Origin: DATLWN01 sp963764315
GTDB lineage: Bacteria > Pseudomonadota > Zetaproteobacteria > Mariprofundales > Mariprofundaceae
Assembly (NCBI GenBank): GCA_963764315.1
Contig: CAVXSB010000007.1
Coordinates: 1 to 64,000, forward strand
Reading direction: 5' to 3'
DNA: 64,000 bases
The position numbers and the translations under genes are program-made. The notes beneath the pieces were generated by a model. That model was not told where the DNA came from and did not search any database. It saw only the letters and a list, made by a program, of their open reading frames with translations. The stretch's first letter is position 1. Each line of letters starts with the position of its first letter. Shown in pieces: positions 8,243 to 17,738 of the stretch.

Positions 8243-8664
8243 CGCATGCCTCCTTCTGGGAAACGGATTACTGTTAGTGTCGCATCCAGCACGCCCCTCT
8301 CATCCTGACGGACATTGCCACGAAACATCGCTGAATTATCATTGCTACCGAGGCATTCGGTCTCGATAATGAGAGTCTCGCCCAAAGCTATAGAGGCGAC
8401 ATGCACCTGCATCTCGCGCACGCTGACAATGGCGCCGGGGCCACTTTCCCGTCCCGGCTGAGCAGTTCCTAATAGAAGGCCGCAGGCCTGAGCCAGCATC
8501 TCCAGAGCCGCATAGCCTGGAAGGCGGCCATTTTGCAGCAGCGGATTATCGGCGCTGACCACGGCCCGAGCCGTCAACCGCTCCTGAGTACAGGCGACGA
8601 TTTCAGACAACATCAGCATCGGGGAGCGATGCGGCAACAACTCTGAGGGTTTTGGCATAGCCAT
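8239..8664 (-). CDS. Hotdog-fold 3-hydroxyacyl-ACP dehydratase-like protein
   Basis: A 141-residue protein that begins LLPHRSPMLMLSEIV, the HR-P motif of FabZ-like dehydratases, and continues through LPGYAALEMLAQACGLLLG, the central helix of the hotdog fold. It resembles the ApeP-type half of the aryl polyene dehydratase; a second, shorter dehydratase is encoded at 16096-16401, and the pair may act as a heteromer as described for E. coli APE. It is translationally coupled to both neighbours. Confidence 0.8.
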   Translation of the reverse strand: MAMPKPSELLPHRSPMLMLSEIVACTQERLTARAVVSADNPLLQNGRLPGYAALEMLAQACGLLLGTAQPGRESGPGAIVSVREMQVHVASIALGETLIIETECLGSNDNSAMFRGNVRQDERGVLDATLTVIRFPEGGMR

Positions 8665-9410
8665 CAGCGCATGACCTCAACGTACCATGCACCATCGCTT
8701 ACCGGCGAGACAGCCACACGTCCGCTGCTGCCGTTCTGCACGGCCTCCAATAAGGACAGGGCAGGTAGTATCGGCGAATGCGCGGCATAGCCACCCGCAC
8801 CGCAGTCGCAGCCTTCCCGGACGGGTTGCGTCAGCCGCGCTATGGGTGCTTGCTCCAGAGACGCGCTTGCCAGTACCAGCGCCGCGGCGCAGCTCTGCCA
8901 GTCGTTGTCAGGCAACATAAGCTGCGGTGGCGTCTCCTCGAAATGGACCAACAACACTTTGTCCTCAACGGAGTACAGCTGGACCCATGACTCCAGCAAT
9001 GCAAGCGCGAAGCTGTCCTGGTACGCGGCCATCGCCATTGCCGGGTTGCGGTTGCCAACAGCGATGCTCCAGTAGCCGGCAGCGGTATTGTGCACCGAAT
9101 TGTGGAAGCGCGTCGGTGACAATGGGTAGTGCTGGGCAGCGATGTCGCTGCACAGCTTGTCGGTTACACCGATCTCGCCCAGCGACGAGGTAAAAATGGC
9201 CGGCATCGACGCAGGATCGATGCCGGCCTGCCGACAAGCGCGCTCGGCGGCGGCGAACGCCACCTTAGTCGCTATGCTGGTCCGCCTGCGAAGTGCGACA
9301 GGCAACAACTCGGCCTGCATATCCGCTCCATCGAAGCCATGACGCGACGCTTCCTCCGGCGCTGCGAAGGCTGCACCGAGACCGAGGATAGCCATGGTGC
9401 CCTTATGCAC
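8664..9410 (-). CDS. Ketosynthase-like chain length factor
   Basis: A 248-residue thiolase-fold protein, much shorter than a ketosynthase. It keeps the HNSVHNTAAGYWSIAVGN segment typical of the beta-ketoacyl synthase chain length factor of aryl polyene clusters, but no active-site TACSS cysteine motif. It should pair with the ketosynthase encoded immediately upstream, with which it shares an 8-base overlap, to set the number of extension rounds (ApeC-type). Confidence 0.8.
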   Translation of the reverse strand: MHKGTMAILGLGAAFAAPEEASRHGFDGADMQAELLPVALRRRTSIATKVAFAAAERACRQAGIDPASMPAIFTSSLGEIGVTDKLCSDIAAQHYPLSPTRFHNSVHNTAAGYWSIAVGNRNPAMAMAAYQDSFALALLESWVQLYSVEDKVLLVHFEETPPQLMLPDNDWQSCAAALVLASASLEQAPIARLTQPVREGCDCGAGGYAAHSPILPALSLLEAVQNGSSGRVAVSPVSDGAWYVEVMR

Positions 9411-10605
9411 GGACAGCCTTTCGGCCGAAGATCAGGCTGACGTTGTTACCGCCGAATCCGAAGTTGTTGCTCATCACGTAAGCGAGATTAGGCGCTTGCT
9501 GCGTATGGGTTAGCACAGAGTTGTCGGCGAAATCGTCATCGACATGGCGGATGCCGCAGGTGCCGGGGGCGAAGCCGTGATGCAAGGCCAACAGTGCAAT
9601 CACTGCCTCGACGGCGCCCGCCGCTCCCAAGGCATGGCCCATGATGCCCTTGGTGCCGCTGCAGGCGGTAGCCGGTCCAAAGATATCGGCCATGGCGCGC
9701 ATTTCCGATTGGTCGTTCAGGCGCGTACCGGTGGCGTGCAGGTTCACATAGCCGATGTCGTCGGGTAGCAACCCAGCCATCTGCAGAGCGCTCCGCATCG
9801 CCTGCGCAGCACCGAGGCCTTCCGGATGCGGCGCGGTCATATGGTGGGCATCGGAGGATTCGCCGTAGCCGAGAAGTAGTGGATCGGCGGCAGCGCCGCG
9901 CGCTCTCTCGAGTAGCAGCAGCGCCGCGCCTTCACCGATGCTGATGCCGTCACGCTCGCGGTCCAGCGGCTGACACGGCATTTCGGAGGCCAACTCCAGA
10001 CTGCGGAATCCATAGAGCGTCATATGGCATAGCGAATCGATGCCGCCGACCACGACCGCATCGCAGATGCCCGCTTCGATCATGCGCTGGCCGGCGGCAA
10101 TGGCCTTGCCGCTGGAAGAACAGGCGGTGGAGATGGCGTAGCACATGCCGTCCAGACCAAGCTCTCTTTTGATGAAATCCGCCGTGGCCACCCAGGCATG
10201 CTGGTGGGCGAAATCGAAACTGGGCGGCATCTGTCCCGTCTCGGCTGCCGTACGATAGGCCAGTTCCGTTTCATAGATACCCGAGGTGCTTGTGCCGATG
10301 ATGACTCCCACCCTCCTGGCGCCGTAACGGGCGACAGCTGCCGCCGTTGCCTGGCGGAAAGCAGCGTCTTCGCAGTCCAGTGCCGCCAGTGCCATGCGCG
10401 CATTGCGGCTGCCGTAGGCCTGCAGCCGGCCGTGGATCTGCGGCAGCGGCGTCTCGACTTCGCCGGTATAGGTCGGGAAGTCGGTCGCAATTAGGCGCGG
10501 CGGCTGCAGGCAACAGCGCTGTTCGCGCAAGGCATGCACATGCGCTTGTAGGCCTGAGCCACAGGCCGTAACCGCCGTCAGGCCGGTGATATAGACTGGC
10601 TGCAT
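9403..10605 (-). CDS. Beta-ketoacyl-ACP synthase (FabF-like)
   Basis: About 400 residues with the complete ketosynthase triad: Cys in STACSSSGKA near residue 160, His in HATGTRLND near 295 and His in MGHALGAAGAVEA near 330, ending with the conserved NNFGFGGNN. It condenses malonyl-ACP with the growing chain. The start at 10605 (MQPVYITGL) is chosen because GGGGAG lies just upstream; an in-frame start at 10632 has no such site. It forms the catalytic half of the heterodimer with the chain length factor (ApeO-type). Confidence 0.88.
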   Translation of the reverse strand: MQPVYITGLTAVTACGSGLQAHVHALREQRCCLQPPRLIATDFPTYTGEVETPLPQIHGRLQAYGSRNARMALAALDCEDAAFRQATAAAVARYGARRVGVIIGTSTSGIYETELAYRTAAETGQMPPSFDFAHQHAWVATADFIKRELGLDGMCYAISTACSSSGKAIAAGQRMIEAGICDAVVVGGIDSLCHMTLYGFRSLELASEMPCQPLDRERDGISIGEGAALLLLERARGAAADPLLLGYGESSDAHHMTAPHPEGLGAAQAMRSALQMAGLLPDDIGYVNLHATGTRLNDQSEMRAMADIFGPATACSGTKGIMGHALGAAGAVEAVIALLALHHGFAPGTCGIRHVDDDFADNSVLTHTQQAPNLAYVMSNNFGFGGNNVSLIFGRKAVRA

Positions 10606-10642
10606 CTCTCCCCTTCGACATCGAACTGCCACAGATCGTTCA

Positions 10643-12943
10643 TTATTGGCCCTCGCGCGGTGCTGACAAGCCCGCCGTCGGCGTACGAATGAGGATCGGG
10701 CAAAGGAAAAAGCCGAGGAATACGCCGGGTGCCACGGTCCAGGCCAGGATCTTCAGGGCGGGGTTCTCGGCCAGGCCGAGACAGGAAAAGGATACGATCG
10801 TGGTCAGGGCCGAAGCGACGATGGCCTCGTAGGTCAGGCGCATGTCATGGGCACGGTTCTCGACGAAGAAAATGCCGTAGTCCACGCAAATGGAAACCGC
10901 CAGCAGCATGCCGACCAGGTGCAGCATGCTGAGCGGCCGGCCCGATATGCCCCAGCAGCCAAATACCACGGCAACCGATACCATGGCCGGACCGAGCGCC
11001 CGCACCGCCATCCGTGGACTCCGGTATCTGAACGCCAGCATGATGAAAATGAACAGGCTGCCCAGGCCCAGGGCCTTGATGGCCTTGCGACGATAGCCGG
11101 CATTCATGTTTCTCATCAGCGACTTCTGGCTGACGTAGCTGACATCGGGGATGCCGGCCAGGGCCGCCCGCAGGCTGGCCGGGTCATGGCGACCGAGCCA
11201 GATGGTCAGCACCGTTTCCCGCCCATCGTTGACGACCTGCCCGGCGATCAGGTGCGCTGCAGGCGAGGCGGCGACATCGGCCATCGACAGCAGCCGATGG
11301 CCCGGCGGCGCCGGTTGTCCCAGCACGGCGCTGTTCAGGCCCGCGGCATCGAGGGCCTGGCGCCATCTGGCCAGGGATTTGGGCGTCATCTGGTGTCTGA
11401 AGGCCTCGAGGTTGCGCCGCTGCAGCGCATCCGAGGCGATCCATGGATAAAGGGAATAGTATTTTTCCAGCTTTCCCCGCCGTTCCAGCCCGGCCAGTAC
11501 CCGCGTCGCCTGCTCGTTGGCTTGGAGCGCAGCCTGGAGGCTGGGCGCATGCACCAGCACGAAGCGCCCCGGCTCGACGCTTTGCATGCGGCTGCGGATC
11601 AAATGGTCCTTCGCCTTCAAGGCCGCCAGCGGCGGGGCCAGGCGGCTGAGATCGTCGACCCAGCGCAGGTGGAGCAGTCCGACCACGAGGGCCACGAGGG
11701 CCACGATCAGCACAGGGGCTTGTAGTCGATGCCGGCCAACGAAGCGCAGCCATCCGGTGCACGGGAATCTCACGTGCATGCCGCGCCCGCCGCCGGCGAT
11801 GGCATGGGGCAACACGTAACGCGCCAGCAGCAGGGATGTCAGGATACCGATCGCGGCGTACACCGCGATTTGCTGCATGCCGGGATAACCGGTCAGGCTC
11901 AGGGCGGCGTAACCGACGATGGTCGTCAACGCCCCCATCAGTAGGCTCGGCCAGATCACGCGTGTCGACGCCTCGGCATGCCCGGTGTCGGCGGCGGCAT
12001 GCACCATGGTATGGATCGGATAGTCGACGCAGATGCCAATCAAGGTCGTGCCGATGGCCAGCGTCAACGCGTCGATGCGGCCGAACAGCAGGGAGGTGCT
12101 CAAGGTCGCCAGCATCGCCGCCGCCAGCAGGATCGGGATCACCATCACCAGGGCCCGCACGGAACGGAACATCAGCAGAAAAAAGAGCACCATCAACAGG
12201 GAGGAGATCGTCCCCACCCGTCCGACGTCGCCGGCGACCTGCTTCTGGGCCGCCATGGCGAAGACCGGAACGCCCGTCATCTGCAGCGTCAGGTGTCCGC
12301 CGCGTTCGGCATTGAGCTTGGCGAATACGGTGTGGATGCGGTGATCGATCGGGGCCTGCTCGGCCGTATCGAGGCCGGGAGGCGTCGTCTGCACCACCAT
12401 CGATACATATTTGCCCGCCGGCGCCTTCACCGAAGGCAGCTGGTGTAGCCAGTCCATGCTCAGAAACAGCGGGTCGGCCATGACGATGGGCTGCACCCAC
12501 GCCCCCATCGGGCTCAACAGCGCCTGTTTGACGGCCATCGCCCTCTTGTGCAGCTCCACCGCCGAGAACAGGGCCGTCACGTCCGTCTCCGGCTGCAGCG
12601 AATACAGCGCATAGCGCCAGGGCAGATAGAAATCGACCAACTTCTGCATCTCGGCGGCGCCGCGGCCGCGGCCCCAGACGCGCGCCACGCCGGGGATGGC
12701 GGCAAGCCGCCGGTGCAGCGTCTCGACGGCATCGAGCGGCACATGGCCCTGCTTGCTGCCGATGCTGAGCAGGTAGCGGCGGGAGATCTCCCCCGTCTGC
12801 ATGTTGCTGGCCACCAGGGCCGCTTGCGGTGAGTTGCCGGCGATGAAGAAGCTCGAGATATCGGTCGAGATCCTGACCTGCCATACGGTGATGAGCAGGA
12901 GTACGGGCAGCATGGCCAGGAAGACGATGACCCTCCAGCGCAT
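10643..12943 (-). CDS. MMPL/RND-type lipid or polyene exporter
   Basis: A 766-residue inner membrane protein. After an N-terminal membrane segment (IVFLAMLPVLLLITVW) there are two repeats, each of a large periplasmic domain followed by a bundle of about five membrane helices (residues about 240-400 and 620-760). This is the single-chain MMPL architecture found as ApeM in aryl polyene clusters. It ends 38 bases before the ketosynthase start. It probably extracts the finished lipid-linked product toward the LolA-like carrier encoded next to it, 2 bases upstream. Confidence 0.85.
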   Translation of the reverse strand: MRWRVIVFLAMLPVLLLITVWQVRISTDISSFFIAGNSPQAALVASNMQTGEISRRYLLSIGSKQGHVPLDAVETLHRRLAAIPGVARVWGRGRGAAEMQKLVDFYLPWRYALYSLQPETDVTALFSAVELHKRAMAVKQALLSPMGAWVQPIVMADPLFLSMDWLHQLPSVKAPAGKYVSMVVQTTPPGLDTAEQAPIDHRIHTVFAKLNAERGGHLTLQMTGVPVFAMAAQKQVAGDVGRVGTISSLLMVLFFLLMFRSVRALVMVIPILLAAAMLATLSTSLLFGRIDALTLAIGTTLIGICVDYPIHTMVHAAADTGHAEASTRVIWPSLLMGALTTIVGYAALSLTGYPGMQQIAVYAAIGILTSLLLARYVLPHAIAGGGRGMHVRFPCTGWLRFVGRHRLQAPVLIVALVALVVGLLHLRWVDDLSRLAPPLAALKAKDHLIRSRMQSVEPGRFVLVHAPSLQAALQANEQATRVLAGLERRGKLEKYYSLYPWIASDALQRRNLEAFRHQMTPKSLARWRQALDAAGLNSAVLGQPAPPGHRLLSMADVAASPAAHLIAGQVVNDGRETVLTIWLGRHDPASLRAALAGIPDVSYVSQKSLMRNMNAGYRRKAIKALGLGSLFIFIMLAFRYRSPRMAVRALGPAMVSVAVVFGCWGISGRPLSMLHLVGMLLAVSICVDYGIFFVENRAHDMRLTYEAIVASALTTIVSFSCLGLAENPALKILAWTVAPGVFLGFFLCPILIRTPTAGLSAPREGQ

Positions 12944-12945
12944 GG

Positions 12946-13578
12946 CTATTGCCCCCGGGCCTCGGTCACCAATGCCTTGAGTCTTGCCGCCGTCTTCGCG
13001 GTATAGCGGCGTGGGGTGAAGAACCAGTCCGTGGCATCGCCATCGGACATTTCGATCCGTACGGCGTCGGCGGCTTGGCCGATATGGCCCTTAACGACGA
13101 TGTGCCGGTAATGCGCACCATCGGCTCGTTTCGGACGCAAGGCGATGCGCCATTCACGGCCGTCGACGGAAAAGCGCACATCGAACCGCCGCGTCAGGCC
13201 CTGGCGGTCGCCGCGCATGATGGCGCGGAACACCCCGAAGTCCGCCGTCGCCAGACGGTCACTGACCATGCCAGCACGGCGGAAATATTTACCCGGAATG
13301 TAGAGCCAGTACATCGACTTCCGGGTCACGAGCAATTGCCGGTAAGGCTGATGCTGGGCCATGACGAAGCGGTCGGCGTCGATATACATGCGCCCGGATG
13401 CCTGCCATGGCTTGGTCAGCAACTGCATATGCCGCACCTCGCGGTAATCGACGACGACCCGCCGCTGTGCCGCCGCCCTCGCCAGCACGCTGTCCAGCGT
13501 CTCGCCGGCGGCCGCGGCGGAGGGCGCGAACAGTTGAAGCAGCCCTAGCGACAGCAGCAGGCTAAGGGCGAATCGCAT
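12946..13578 (-). CDS. LolA-like periplasmic carrier
   Basis: A 210-residue protein with a signal peptide (MRFALSLLLSLGLLQLF, cleavage after A-A-A-A-G) and the LolA-type strand pattern: Y-R-E-V-R-H, then S-G-R-M-Y-I-D-A-D-R-F and the Y-R-Q-L-L-V segment. Aryl polyene loci encode such a protein (ApeL-type) next to the MMPL exporter, which suggests transport of the hydrophobic product across the periplasm to the outer membrane. It overlaps the thioesterase gene by 17 bases. Confidence 0.85.
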   Translation of the reverse strand: MRFALSLLLSLGLLQLFAPSAAAAGETLDSVLARAAAQRRVVVDYREVRHMQLLTKPWQASGRMYIDADRFVMAQHQPYRQLLVTRKSMYWLYIPGKYFRRAGMVSDRLATADFGVFRAIMRGDRQGLTRRFDVRFSVDGREWRIALRPKRADGAHYRHIVVKGHIGQAADAVRIEMSDGDATDWFFTPRRYTAKTAARLKALVTEARGQ

Positions 13579-13963
13579 CGACCACCTCGTCCGGTACGGC
13601 GATCAACAAGGTGCCGTCGGGCTCGCACACTGCTTGTTTGGTATGGCCGTATGCCATGCGCTTACCTGTAGCCTCGTCGCGGATCGTGTAGACGATCTTG
13701 ATGTAGCTGGAGTGCTCGACGAACTCGGCGTGGATATACACTGACTGGCCGTATTTGAGCGGCTGCACATAGCGGCATTGGCTCTCGATCACCGGCAAGA
13801 CATAGCCCATCGCCCGTATCTCGGGGATATCGAGGGCGCAGGCGCGGTAAAGCTCGGTGCGTGCCAGCTCGAAGTACTTGTAGTAATGCCCATGCCAGGC
13901 GATGCCGAGGCTGTCGATATCGTGGAAGGGTACGCGCAGGCTGACCATGGCGCCGCCGTTCAC
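13562..13963 (-). CDS. Acyl-CoA/ACP thioesterase (4HBT hotdog fold)
   Basis: About 133 residues. The motif VPFHDIDSLGIAWHGHYYKYFELAR is the 4-hydroxybenzoyl-CoA-thioesterase signature: the catalytic Asp (DID) and the H-G-H-Y-Y-K-Y-F-E helix (near residues 15-35). It should release or edit acyl chains (ApeK-type). A GTG at 13963 is preferred over the ATG at 13948: it gives a GTGA 4-base overlap with the upstream methyltransferase-like gene and has a GGAAGGG site. Confidence 0.85.
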   Translation of the reverse strand: MNGGAMVSLRVPFHDIDSLGIAWHGHYYKYFELARTELYRACALDIPEIRAMGYVLPVIESQCRYVQPLKYGQSVYIHAEFVEHSSYIKIVYTIRDEATGKRMAYGHTKQAVCEPDGTLLIAVPDEVVDAIRP

Positions 13964-14463
13964 CGGGTACCCTTCCGGCGCGGCCACCAGCGCGACACTT
14001 CTTGGCAATAGTCGACGTAGGGCTGGCCGAAGCGCGCCTTCAATAGCGGCTCCTCGACATGGTCGACGAAGAGCACGCCGGCCCGCATGGCCAGCGGAAT
14101 CCACAGCAACATCAGCAACGAACCCGTCACCAGTAACTCGCCGATGCCGACGATCAGCAGCGAATGCATCATCGGATGCCGCACATAAGCATAGGGGCCG
14201 GAGCGAACGATCCGCGTCGCCGGCATCGACGGGATCGGTGTGCCGCCGCCGCGTCGCATCAGCCAGGTGCACCAGAGCGCCAGGGCAGCGCCGATATTCA
14301 TCATGGCGAAGCCGGAGTGGGCCTGCCCTGACGATGTGAAATGCGGTAAGGCCAGAGCGGCGTCGGCGCGCATCAGCAGCAACGGCACCGTGCCGATCAC
14401 CGTGAACGGCCCCAGCAAGAGGTAGATCAGGCTGTCGATGGCGCCGACGATGCCCTTCCTCAT
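13960..14463 (-). CDS. Isoprenylcysteine/phospholipid methyltransferase-like membrane protein
   Basis: A 167-residue protein with about four membrane segments and the C-terminal signature GPYAYVRHPMMHSLLIVGIG followed by EEPLLKARFGQPYVDYCQEV and a basic R-W-W-P-R. This is the SAM-binding region of the ICMT/PEMT family of membrane methyltransferases. It could methylate an oxygen or nitrogen on the head group of the product; classical aryl polyene clusters use a soluble methyltransferase instead, and none is seen here. Its start overlaps the acyltransferase stop by 4 bases. Confidence 0.75.
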   Translation of the reverse strand: MRKGIVGAIDSLIYLLLGPFTVIGTVPLLLMRADAALALPHFTSSGQAHSGFAMMNIGAALALWCTWLMRRGGGTPIPSMPATRIVRSGPYAYVRHPMMHSLLIVGIGELLVTGSLLMLLWIPLAMRAGVLFVDHVEEPLLKARFGQPYVDYCQEVSRWWPRRKGTR

Positions 14464-15362
14464 GCCTGTTTCTCCCAGTAATCATAGAAATTGAACCAGT
14501 TATACGGATAACGGCGGCAGTACTTCTCCAATTGGCTGGCATAGGTCTGGGCATAGGCATCCAGCGCGCGTTGGCGTTCCTGCCGCGGCAGCACGACCCG
14601 CTCCGCGACGCGTTCCACATAGCTGTCGTAGCGATCCTTGCCGGCCAACAGGCCGAAGAAGCTGTAGACGGGGCAACCCAGCGCATGCGCTAGCAGGTAG
14701 GGGCCGGCCGGCAACTCGATGGCGGCGCCAAAGAATTCCGCCGTGGCACGCCGTTCACCGATGCCTACACGGTCGGCCAGGATCGCTAGCGCGCCGCCGC
14801 CCTCGACGACCTCGCGCATCCGGAACACGGCATCCGGTGCCGTGGGGTCGATGATGCGATTGGCCAGTTCCGGAGCCAAGGCGTCGAGTACGGAACGGAT
14901 CTTCTGTGAAGCGCCGAAGTAGGCGACCATATGTACATCGAGACCCGCTTTCTGCCGCACCAGCATGCGGCAGGCCTCGAAGCTGCCGAGATGCGAGCCG
15001 AGCAGGATCATGCCGTGGCCGTGCGCCTGCTCCTCGATCAACATCTCCCGACCCTCGGAACGCACGCTGTAGCGCGCGCTATTGCCCGAAAGGATGAAGA
15101 TGCGATCCAGCAGGGTACGGGCGAAACAGAGCAATTGCCGATAGAAGTCCGTCCAGGCGCCAAGCCGCCCTCGCTCCCCCCTGACGCGAGCGTAAAAACC
15201 CAATGAGGCGGCGCGCGCCTCGGCCGAGGTCACGAAGAAGTAGGCGACGATCGGATAAAGCAACGGGCGCACCAGCCATGGACCGATATGACGGCTGAGA
15301 AAGAGCATCAGGCGCATGGTCCACAGCGACCCGCGCTCCTTCTTTTCCATCCACGCGCTCAT
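14460..15362 (-). CDS. Lysophospholipid acyltransferase (LpxL/HtrB-like)
   Basis: About 300 residues. The protein has a membrane-proximal N-terminus (RLMLFLSRHIGPWLVRPLLY), the acyltransferase box LLGSHLGSFEACR near residue 125 (HxxxxE variant of the LPLAT family) and LAILADRVG near 195. The start at 15362 is supported by an ATGA overlap with the glycosyltransferase stop; an in-frame extension to 15431 lies inside the preceding gene. It likely transfers an acyl group, perhaps the polyene, to a lipid anchor (ApeD-type). Confidence 0.85.
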   Translation of the reverse strand: MSAWMEKKERGSLWTMRLMLFLSRHIGPWLVRPLLYPIVAYFFVTSAEARAASLGFYARVRGERGRLGAWTDFYRQLLCFARTLLDRIFILSGNSARYSVRSEGREMLIEEQAHGHGMILLGSHLGSFEACRMLVRQKAGLDVHMVAYFGASQKIRSVLDALAPELANRIIDPTAPDAVFRMREVVEGGGALAILADRVGIGERRATAEFFGAAIELPAGPYLLAHALGCPVYSFFGLLAGKDRYDSYVERVAERVVLPRQERQRALDAYAQTYASQLEKYCRRYPYNWFNFYDYWEKQA

Positions 15363-16099
15363 GCTGGCTTCGAGCGCGACCGGCCGAGCAGGCGGAAAGG
15401 TGCCTGCAACAGCAGGCGCAGATGCACCCAAGTATGGCGAACATTATCGTTGACCATGCGGAAATGCGAGATGCCCCCTTCTTCGGGGGCCAGGTAACGC
15501 ACCCGGGTCGGGATGCGTCGCAACGGGATTCCCGCCCAATGGGCGCGGATCATCACCTCCGGGTCGAAGCTCATGCGCGGGTCCATGCGGCCAAGCTTGC
15601 AGATCGCCGCCACGGGATAGGCACGGTATCCGCACATGGCATCGGGCACATCCCAACTCCCCATCTCCAGGGCGATCATCAACTGCGTCAGCTTCCGGCC
15701 ATGCTTGCGGATTGCGGGGATATCGTCATCGAAGATCGGAGCTCCGAGCAACAGCGACTTGGGATGTTCATGGATGCCTTCCAGGAATTTCGGCAGGTCG
15801 TCGAGATCATGCTGGCCGTCGGCATCGACCTGCACGGCATGGGTGAAGTCCAGGGCATGGGCGCGATGCAGGCCGCTCTGGACCGCCGCCCCCTTGCCGC
15901 GGTTATGCGCGTGATGCAGTACATCGAGGCGTTGCGGGTAGGCTTGTTGCAGCCGCTCGACGATGGCCCCGGTGGCGGCGTCGCTGCCGTCGTCGACGAC
16001 GATGACGAAGTCGAGTTTCTGCAGCAGGCCTTCCACGACCTTGGCGATGGTCATGGGGTTGTTATAGAGCGGCACCAGGCCGGTGATTTTCTCGCTCAT
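15359..16099 (-). CDS. Family 2 glycosyltransferase
   Basis: A 246-residue GT-A-fold enzyme: LVPLYNNPMTIAKVVEGLL at the N-terminus, the nucleotide-binding VVDDGSDAATG near residue 35, HNRGKGAAVQSGL near 70 and the metal-binding QVDADGQHDLDDL (D-x-D) near 90. It resembles dolichyl-phosphate-mannose-synthase-like transferases found in aryl polyene operons. It probably adds a sugar to the lipid anchor or head group. It is coupled by ATGA overlaps on both sides. Confidence 0.85.
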   Translation of the reverse strand: MSEKITGLVPLYNNPMTIAKVVEGLLQKLDFVIVVDDGSDAATGAIVERLQQAYPQRLDVLHHAHNRGKGAAVQSGLHRAHALDFTHAVQVDADGQHDLDDLPKFLEGIHEHPKSLLLGAPIFDDDIPAIRKHGRKLTQLMIALEMGSWDVPDAMCGYRAYPVAAICKLGRMDPRMSFDPEVMIRAHWAGIPLRRIPTRVRYLAPEEGGISHFRMVNDNVRHTWVHLRLLLQAPFRLLGRSRSKPA

Positions 16100-16401
16100 G
16101 GGGCTTCCAGTCGGTAGCGCACGCTTCCCTTCGTCACCGTCGTGCCATCGTGGCGCAGCGTAAAGTCGGCGGCACCGATGCCGCCCGGCTCGAGCATCAC
16201 GGTCAGTGCCATGCCTGGACGGATCGGTTGCAGGAATTTGACCGAAGGGATGGACGCGATGACGCACGCCTGACCGTGCATGGCGGCAAGCGCCTCGGCC
16301 AGCAGGGCGAACTGCGCCACTGCCGGCAGGATGGGCAATCCGGGGAAGTGGCCGGAAAAACACGGATGATCGGCGGCGATAGCGACAGGGTGGTCGATCA
16401 T
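16096..16401 (-). CDS. Small hotdog-fold dehydratase (ApeI-like)
   Basis: A 101-residue FabZ/FabA-like hotdog protein with the active-site region HPCFSGHFPGLPILPAVAQF, in which the catalytic His (GHFP) is present, and a second strand IPSVKFLQPIRPG. It is the second dehydratase of the cluster. In E. coli aryl polyene synthesis two hotdog proteins act together, and the same may hold here with the protein at 8239-8664. Confidence 0.85.
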   Translation of the reverse strand: MIDHPVAIAADHPCFSGHFPGLPILPAVAQFALLAEALAAMHGQACVIASIPSVKFLQPIRPGMALTVMLEPGGIGAADFTLRHDGTTVTKGSVRYRLEAP

Positions 16402-17738
16402 GCCGGCACCTCCTCGCCGAACAGCGATAACAGACGTTCCCTGCACAGTTTGCCGTTCGCCTCGCGCGGCAGTTCGTGGAGAACCACGATGCGACGCGGA
16501 ATCTCGATGCCATCCAGTTGCGGCAGCAATTCGCTGCGGATGCTCTGGGCATCGATCGCCTCGGCCGCATCCCCGATGGCGATCGCTGCCCAGATCGCCA
16601 TATTGCGGACATGTCCCTGGACCGGCACCGCGGTGACGGCGGCATCGACTACCCCCCGGCAACGCCTGACCGCCGTCTCCACCGCCAGCAGCGATATGCG
16701 CTTGCCGGCGATCTTGACGATGGAATCGGCGCGTCCCAGCAGCAGGAAGCGCCTGTCGTCCTGCATCTCGACCAGATCCTGCGTCTGGAAGAAGGCGCCG
16801 TTTCCGGCATGAATGAACGGAGAGGCGACCCGCAACAGGCCCGTGTTGCTGGTCTCCAACGCCAACTCGGTGAGGGCAAGCCATGCCGGATCGCGCAATT
16901 GCCGGCGATAGGCGATGACGCCGGTTTCGCTGGAGCCGTAGATCTCCAGAATCTCCTTGCCGAAGCGCGCATACCACTGTTCGGCGATCTGTTGATCCAT
17001 GGCGCCGGCGGACGAAACCACGCGTAGCGGCGCACGGCCGAGCGGGGCGCCGAGCAGCGCCCGCAAATGCACCGGCACCGTCACCAGCGTGCCGGCCTGC
17101 ACCGCGGCGAGCTGTTCGGCAACCTCATCGGCGTGCAACGGACACTCGTCGGTAAACGGGATGCCCAGCACCCAGGGCAACAGCACCGAGAAGGTCAGAC
17201 CATAGAGATGGTTCGGCGGTACGCTGGCGACCAATGGCTTTGACGGCCATGTCATCGCATCCTTCAAGGCGAAGGCCTCGGCGAAGAGATCGCCGATATC
17301 CTTGTTCACCGACTTCGGCGTGCCGGTCGAGCCCGAGGTATAGAGGGTCAGCGCGGGTTGCGTGCGTGCCAAATGGAATGCAAGCGCCGGGACCGGCGCT
17401 CCGGTCGCCATCCCACCGTTCATGACGCCGTCATCGCATTCCAGCGCCACCGCGCGAGTGGCCCGGATATGCGCCAGCATGGCGGGATGACGGTTGGGAG
17501 GCAGGATCACCCGCTTGCCGGCCAACCAACTGGCCAGCATCGCGACGGAAAAATTGTAGCGGCCGTGGCAGGTGATCAGCACCTCGCCATCGCATTCCTG
17601 TAGCAAAGCCATCGTCTGTCGCAGATCTGCCGAAAGCTGCGCTGCACCGATCGGCTTGCCGTCGCGGTAAGCCACCGGCCGGTCGGCGGCAAAGCGCAGC
17701 ACGACCTCTGTGACGGTCAGCTCGCTGCTCTGCATCAT
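16398..17738 (-). CDS. Acyl-AMP ligase (ApeH-like, 4-hydroxybenzoate/aryl starter loading)
   Basis: A 446-residue ANL enzyme: TLYTSGSTGTPKSVNK near residue 135, the EIYGSSETGVIAYR motif near 245, the LLLGRADSIVKIAGKRISL hinge near 340 and the C-terminal lysine in EANGKLCRERL near 430. Compared with the plus-strand adenylation enzyme it has shorter N-terminal sequence and is closer to aryl polyene and long-chain acyl ligases. It should activate the aromatic or acyl starter for the ACP at 18367. Both of its ends are coupled by ATGA overlaps. Confidence 0.85.
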   Translation of the reverse strand: MMQSSELTVTEVVLRFAADRPVAYRDGKPIGAAQLSADLRQTMALLQECDGEVLITCHGRYNFSVAMLASWLAGKRVILPPNRHPAMLAHIRATRAVALECDDGVMNGGMATGAPVPALAFHLARTQPALTLYTSGSTGTPKSVNKDIGDLFAEAFALKDAMTWPSKPLVASVPPNHLYGLTFSVLLPWVLGIPFTDECPLHADEVAEQLAAVQAGTLVTVPVHLRALLGAPLGRAPLRVVSSAGAMDQQIAEQWYARFGKEILEIYGSSETGVIAYRRQLRDPAWLALTELALETSNTGLLRVASPFIHAGNGAFFQTQDLVEMQDDRRFLLLGRADSIVKIAGKRISLLAVETAVRRCRGVVDAAVTAVPVQGHVRNMAIWAAIAIGDAAEAIDAQSIRSELLPQLDGIEIPRRIVVLHELPREANGKLCRERLLSLFGEEVPA